Assembly: GCA_905479965.1 (NCBI GenBank)
Contig: CAJQOR010000225.1
Coordinates: 1 to 6,877 of the forward strand
DNA: 6,877 bases
Origin: an uncultured Rhizobiaceae group bacterium
GTDB lineage: Bacteria > Pseudomonadota > Alphaproteobacteria > Rhizobiales > Rhizobiaceae
Direction: 5' to 3'
Shown one piece after another: positions 4,427 through 6,877 of the stretch (positions are counted from its first letter, which is position 1; each line of letters starts with the position of its first letter). The position numbers were made by a program, and so were the translations under genes. The notes under the pieces were generated by a model that did not search any database, was not told the origin of the DNA, and saw only the letters and a program-made list of their open reading frames with translations.

Positions 4427-5986
4427 ATGTTTGATAATCTTCAGGACCGCTTGGGTTCCATTTTAAACGGCCTTACGGGCAGAGGTGCACTTTCTGATAA
4501 GGATGTGTCTGCCGCATTGCGTGAGGTTCGTCGTGCTTTGCTAGAAGCTGATGTGGCCTTGGAAGTTGTACGCGATTTTACGGAAAAAGTTCGCGAAAAA
4601 TCTGTTGGCGCTGAGATTTTAAAATCCATCAAGCCCGGACAGATGGTTGTCAAAATTGTTCATGATGAACTGATTGAAATGCTTGGTTCAGAAGGTGTGT
4701 CGCTTGATCTAAACGCACCTGCGCCCGTTGTTATCATGATGGTCGGCCTTCAAGGCTCAGGTAAAACGACAACATCTGGCAAGATTGCTGCGCGTTTGGC
4801 CGCTCGTGATCGTAAAAAAGTTTTGATGGCATCGCTTGATACGCGTCGTCCGGCAGCGCAAGAGCAATTGCGTCAATTGGGCGAGCAAACTGATACGGAC
4901 ACATTGCCGATTATCGAGGGTCAATCGCCAACTGATATTGCTGCGCGCGCAGTCCAAGCTGCAAAGCTTGGTGGTCATGATGTGGTTATCTTAGATACTG
5001 CAGGCCGCACCAGCATCGATGAGCCGTTGATGCAGGAAATGGCGGACATCAAAACCAAAGCCAATCCGCACGAAATTCTTCTCGTTGCCGATTCGCTTAC
5101 TGGTCAAGATGCGGTGAACTTAGCGCGTAACTTTGATGATCGTGTTGGGATTACGGGTTTAGTTCTTACGCGTATGGACGGTGATGGTCGTGGTGGTGCA
5201 GCGCTTTCCATGCGTGCTGTCACAGGCAAGCCTATCAAACTGATCGGTGTTGGTGAGAAGATGGATGCTCTAGAAGAGTTCCACCCAAAACGGATCGCCG
5301 ACCGTATTTTAGGCATGGGCGACATTGTCTCCCTTGTTGAAAAAGCTGCTGAAACCATTGACGCTGAAAAAGCTGCGAATATGGCTAAGCGCATGAAAGC
5401 AGGCAAGTTCGATATGAACGATCTTGCAGAGCAGCTTGGACAGATGAAATCCATGGGTGGTATGGGCGGTATTATGGGCATGATGCCTGGCATGGGTAAA
5501 ATGAAGAACCAAATGGCTGCCGCTGGTCTTGATGATAAAATCTTTGATCGTCAGATCGCTATTATTTCATCTATGACCAAAAAAGAACGCACCAATCCCG
5601 AGCTTTTGAAAAACTCTCGTAAGAAACGTATCGCTGCAGGTTCAGGTACTTCTGCTGCCGACATCAATAAGCTTATCAAAATGCACCGCCAGATGGGTGA
5701 CATGATGAAAGCCATGGGCGGCAAAAAAGGTGGTGGCATGATGAAACAAGCCCTTGGCGCTATGGGTGGCAAAATGGGTATGCCTGGAATGGGTGGCGGA
5801 ATGGGTGGTGGAATGGGCGGAATGCCAGATCTATCCAATATGGATCCAAAACAAATTGAAGAGCTGCAAAAGCAAGCTAAAGCTGCCGGTCTTGGCAATG
5901 TTGGGGGTGGCGCAGGTGGTGGTCTTCCCGGTTTGGGCGGCGGTGGCCTTCCAGGATTGCCTGGCTTACCAAAGGGCAAGAAATAG
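4427..5986 (+). CDS. ffh: Signal recognition particle protein Ffh (SRP54 homologue)
   Basis: Ffh binds signal sequences of nascent membrane proteins together with 4.5S RNA and delivers ribosomes to the receptor FtsY in a GTP-dependent way. The product is 519 residues from ATG 4427, beginning MFDNLQDRLG as the family does. The N domain is about 1-95, with ALLEADVAL (37-45). The G domain has the P-loop GLQGSGKTTT (107-116), DTRRPAA (138-144), DTAGR (190-194), TRMDGDGRGG (248-257, Arg where many have TKxD) and GVGEK (274-278). The M domain has the Met/Gly-rich finger loop (about 341-358) and the SRP-RNA-binding stretch from SSMTKKER (381-388) to RKKRIAAGSG (398-407). After about residue 426 a low-complexity Gly/Met then Gly/Leu/Pro tail of some 90 residues ends in KGKK, making it longer than the 453-residue E. 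coli protein. It is first gene of an operon with a GNAT and chorismate mutase. Confidence 0.98.
   Translation: MFDNLQDRLGSILNGLTGRGALSDKDVSAALREVRRALLEADVALEVVRDFTEKVREKSVGAEILKSIKPGQMVVKIVHDELIEMLGSEGVSLDLNAPAPVVIMMVGLQGSGKTTTSGKIAARLAARDRKKVLMASLDTRRPAAQEQLRQLGEQTDTDTLPIIEGQSPTDIAARAVQAAKLGGHDVVILDTAGRTSIDEPLMQEMADIKTKANPHEILLVADSLTGQDAVNLARNFDDRVGITGLVLTRMDGDGRGGAALSMRAVTGKPIKLIGVGEKMDALEEFHPKRIADRILGMGDIVSLVEKAAETIDAEKAANMAKRMKAGKFDMNDLAEQLGQMKSMGGMGGIMGMMPGMGKMKNQMAAAGLDDKIFDRQIAIISSMTKKERTNPELLKNSRKKRIAAGSGTSAADINKLIKMHRQMGDMMKAMGGKKGGGMMKQALGAMGGKMGMPGMGGGMGGGMGGMPDLSNMDPKQIEELQKQAKAAGLGNVGGGAGGGLPGLGGGGLPGLPGLPKGKK
5786..5826 (+). repeat. 12-bp tandem repeat within ffh
   Basis: GGAATGGGTGGC (5786-5797), GGAATGGGTGGT (5798-5809) and the shortened units GGAATGGGC (5810-5818) and GGAATGCC (5819-5826) encode the GMGG repeats of the Ffh tail (around residues 454-467). 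Such a tract can expand or contract by slippage in whole codons, so tail length may vary between strains. Confidence 0.75.
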
Positions 5987-5988
5987 TT

Positions 5989-6531
5989 ATGAACTTCATT
6001 CCTAATATACCAACTCTTGAGACTGAGCGCTTAGTTTTGCGCGGGTTTGAAGAGCGTGATTTTGGCTTTGCGGCCGAAATATTTGGAGATGAGGAAACTG
6101 CACGGTTTATTGGTGGGCAAATGCCTGCTTATCAAGCATGGCGGGTGTTGGCCGGTATTTTAGGCCATTGGGCACTGCGCGGATTTGGTTTGTTTTGTGT
6201 TGATGAAAAAGCTTCTGGCAACACAGTTGGATTTTGCGGTCCTTGGCGCCCTGAGGGCTGGCCAGACAATGAAATTGGTTACGGCTTTTTGAAAACCGCA
6301 CAAGGCAAAGGCTATGCATTTGAAGCGGCAAAGGCATCGCTAATATTTGCCTATGTTCAATTGGGTTGGGTATCAGCCATTTCTTTGATTGATGCGAAGA
6401 ATGCACCATCACAGAAATTAGCTCAAAAACTGGGTGCGATAAACGAACAACAAAATGCAATGATCAACGATAAGTCATGCGATATCTGGCGTCACTTGCC
6501 GAAAGAAGAATTCCTAACGAGGTACTCATGA
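5989..6531 (+). CDS. RimJ/RimL-type GNAT acetyltransferase
   Basis: This 180-residue GNAT enzyme belongs to the branch that includes the ribosomal-protein N-terminal acetyltransferases RimJ and RimL and many small-molecule acetylases. The N-terminal TERLVLRGFEERD (12-24) is the usual first strand and turn of this branch. EIGYGF (95-100) is a core strand, and Q105-G-K-G108-Y-A110 in AQGKGYAFEA is the acetyl-CoA loop. NAPSQKLAQKLG (138-149) is the C-terminal motif, where many members have N-x-x-S-x-x-x-x-E/K-K-x-G. The ATG lies two bases after the ffh stop and has no strong ribosome site of its own, so translation is probably coupled to ffh. Its own stop overlaps the next start as ATGA. Its place beside ffh and, probably, rpsP suggests but does not prove a ribosomal or nascent-protein substrate. 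Confidence 0.88.
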   Translation: MNFIPNIPTLETERLVLRGFEERDFGFAAEIFGDEETARFIGGQMPAYQAWRVLAGILGHWALRGFGLFCVDEKASGNTVGFCGPWRPEGWPDNEIGYGFLKTAQGKGYAFEAAKASLIFAYVQLGWVSAISLIDAKNAPSQKLAQKLGAINEQQNAMINDKSCDIWRHLPKEEFLTRYS

Positions 6532-6818
6532 GCGAACAATCTCCAATGGACCAACTTTTAGAGTTGCGCGCATCGATCGATAATTTTGATGCAGCACTTG
6601 TGCACATTTTGGCTGAACGTTTCCGCGTCACCAAAGAAGTGGGCAAGTTAAAAGCAAATCACGAATTTCCTCCTTCTGATCCGAAGAGAGAGGGTGAACA
6701 AATCGAACGGTTGAGACGTTTGGCTGAACGTTCGAACCTTGACCCCGATTTTGCTGAAAAGTTTCTTGAATTCATTATCAAGGAAGTCATTCAGCATCAC
6801 AAACAGGCGCGAGGATAA
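6528..6818 (+). CDS. Chorismate mutase, AroQ type (monofunctional)
   Basis: This 96-residue all-helical protein converts chorismate to prephenate, the first step towards phenylalanine and tyrosine. By comparison with the E. coli P-protein mutase domain, the active-site residues are all visible: R14 in LRASIDNFD (matching R11), R31 in AERF (R28), K40 in VGKLK (K39), E55 or E57 in KREGEQIERL (E52) and Q89 in VIQHH (Q88). No prephenate dehydratase domain follows; the stop TAA is at 6816-6818. The ATG at 6528 overlaps the TGA of the upstream GNAT (ATGA) and has ACGAGG (6517-6522) 5 nt before it. An in-frame ATG at 6477 would add 17 residues but lies inside the GNAT gene and lacks a better ribosome site. 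The gene sits in the ffh operon, as in other rhizobia. Confidence 0.93.
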   Translation: MSEQSPMDQLLELRASIDNFDAALVHILAERFRVTKEVGKLKANHEFPPSDPKREGEQIERLRRLAERSNLDPDFAEKFLEFIIKEVIQHHKQARG

Positions 6819-6826
6819 CCTTCGCG
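6808..6826 (+). other. Stem-loop spanning the chorismate mutase stop codon
   Basis: CGCGAGG (6808-6814) pairs with CCTTCGCG (6819-6826), one T bulged, around the loop ATAA that contains part of the stop codon. No T-run follows, so it is not a standard terminator. It may mark a processing or mRNA-stability site between chorismate mutase and the next gene. Confidence 0.45.
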
Positions 6827-6838
6827 ACAACACTATCC

Positions 6839-6857
6839 GATGCATAAATTTTGCATC
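6839..6857. repeat. 6-bp inverted repeat before the next gene
   Basis: GATGCA (6839-6844) and TGCATC (6852-6857) form a perfect inverted repeat with a 7-base AT spacer, about 15 bp before the ribosome-site-like end of the window. It could be a small hairpin or an operator half-site pair. Confidence 0.4.
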
Positions 6858-6871
6858 AAACGTCATTAGAA

Positions 6872-6877
6872 AAGGAA
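6872..6877 (+). promoter_or_regulatory. Shine-Dalgarno of the next gene (probably rpsP)
   Basis: The window ends in AAGGAA, a good ribosome binding site on the operon strand. In rhizobial genomes the gene after ffh and chorismate mutase is usually rpsP (ribosomal protein S16). The start codon itself is outside the window, so the identity is inferred. Confidence 0.5.

Noticed and set aside
5104..5979. Long minus-strand frames opposite ffh, with Pro-rich products
   Set aside because: They are the complement of the Gly-rich ffh codons. The repeats in ffh keep stops away on the other strand, and no ribosome site or family resemblance is visible.
6477..6527. A 17-residue longer start for chorismate mutase
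   Set aside because: The ATG at 6528 has ACGAGG at a good distance and the ATGA coupling overlap. The extra residues do not belong to the AroQ fold.
1..6877. CRISPR array, prophage or transposase genes
   Set aside because: No regularly spaced direct repeats with unique spacers, and every sizeable protein fits a metabolic, GNAT, hydrolase or SRP family.

Overview
The window looks like a chromosomal housekeeping segment from an alphaproteobacterium, most likely of the order Hyphomicrobiales (Rhizobiales), with fairly low GC for that group (mid-40s percent, judged by eye). The evidence is an Ffh with an alphaproteobacterial GTPase core and a long Gly/Met/Leu/Pro tail, followed by an AroQ-type chorismate mutase. 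It also has a DapF of rhizobial type. The order ffh - chorismate mutase - (rpsP-rimM-trmD) is familiar from rhizobia. I cannot name a genus.

Left part, minus strand. Positions 1-406 hold the N-terminal half of dapF (lysine and peptidoglycan precursor synthesis), cut by the window edge. A strong intrinsic terminator (458-498) separates it from a complete IlvD/Edd-family dehydratase (521-2368). That protein keeps the three iron-sulfur cysteines and the catalytic serine but does not look like the canonical rhizobial IlvD, so its substrate is open.

Middle. An AT-rich intergenic region (2369-2608) lies between the dehydratase and a divergent GNAT acetyltransferase (2609-3058, polyamine-acetyltransferase-like). 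Both genes appear to start with TTG. The spacer has a 15-bp direct repeat spaced exactly 21 bp and an eight-codon mini-ORF with a good ribosome binding site upstream of the dehydratase. The GNAT gene converges, with a 17-bp gap, on a NAPE-PLD-like metallo-beta-lactamase-fold hydrolase (3076-4071, minus).

Right part, plus strand. A 355-bp non-coding stretch (4072-4426) contains a candidate sigma-70 promoter and three successive potential RNA hairpins. The last is terminator-like and ends about 120 bp before ffh, so this is either a structured ffh leader or a separate small RNA of about 115 nt. A tightly packed operon follows: ffh (4427-5986), a RimJ/RimL-type GNAT (5989-6531, two bases after the ffh stop) and chorismate mutase (6528-6818, ATGA overlap). 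The window ends in a Shine-Dalgarno-like sequence for the next gene, probably rpsP.

Most of the window is ordinary core metabolism and protein targeting. I see no mobile element with a transposase, no CRISPR, no phage genes and no clear new multi-gene system. The items most worth checking are the RNA-like element before ffh, the tandem repeat at 2533-2568, and the substrate of the divergent dehydratase.
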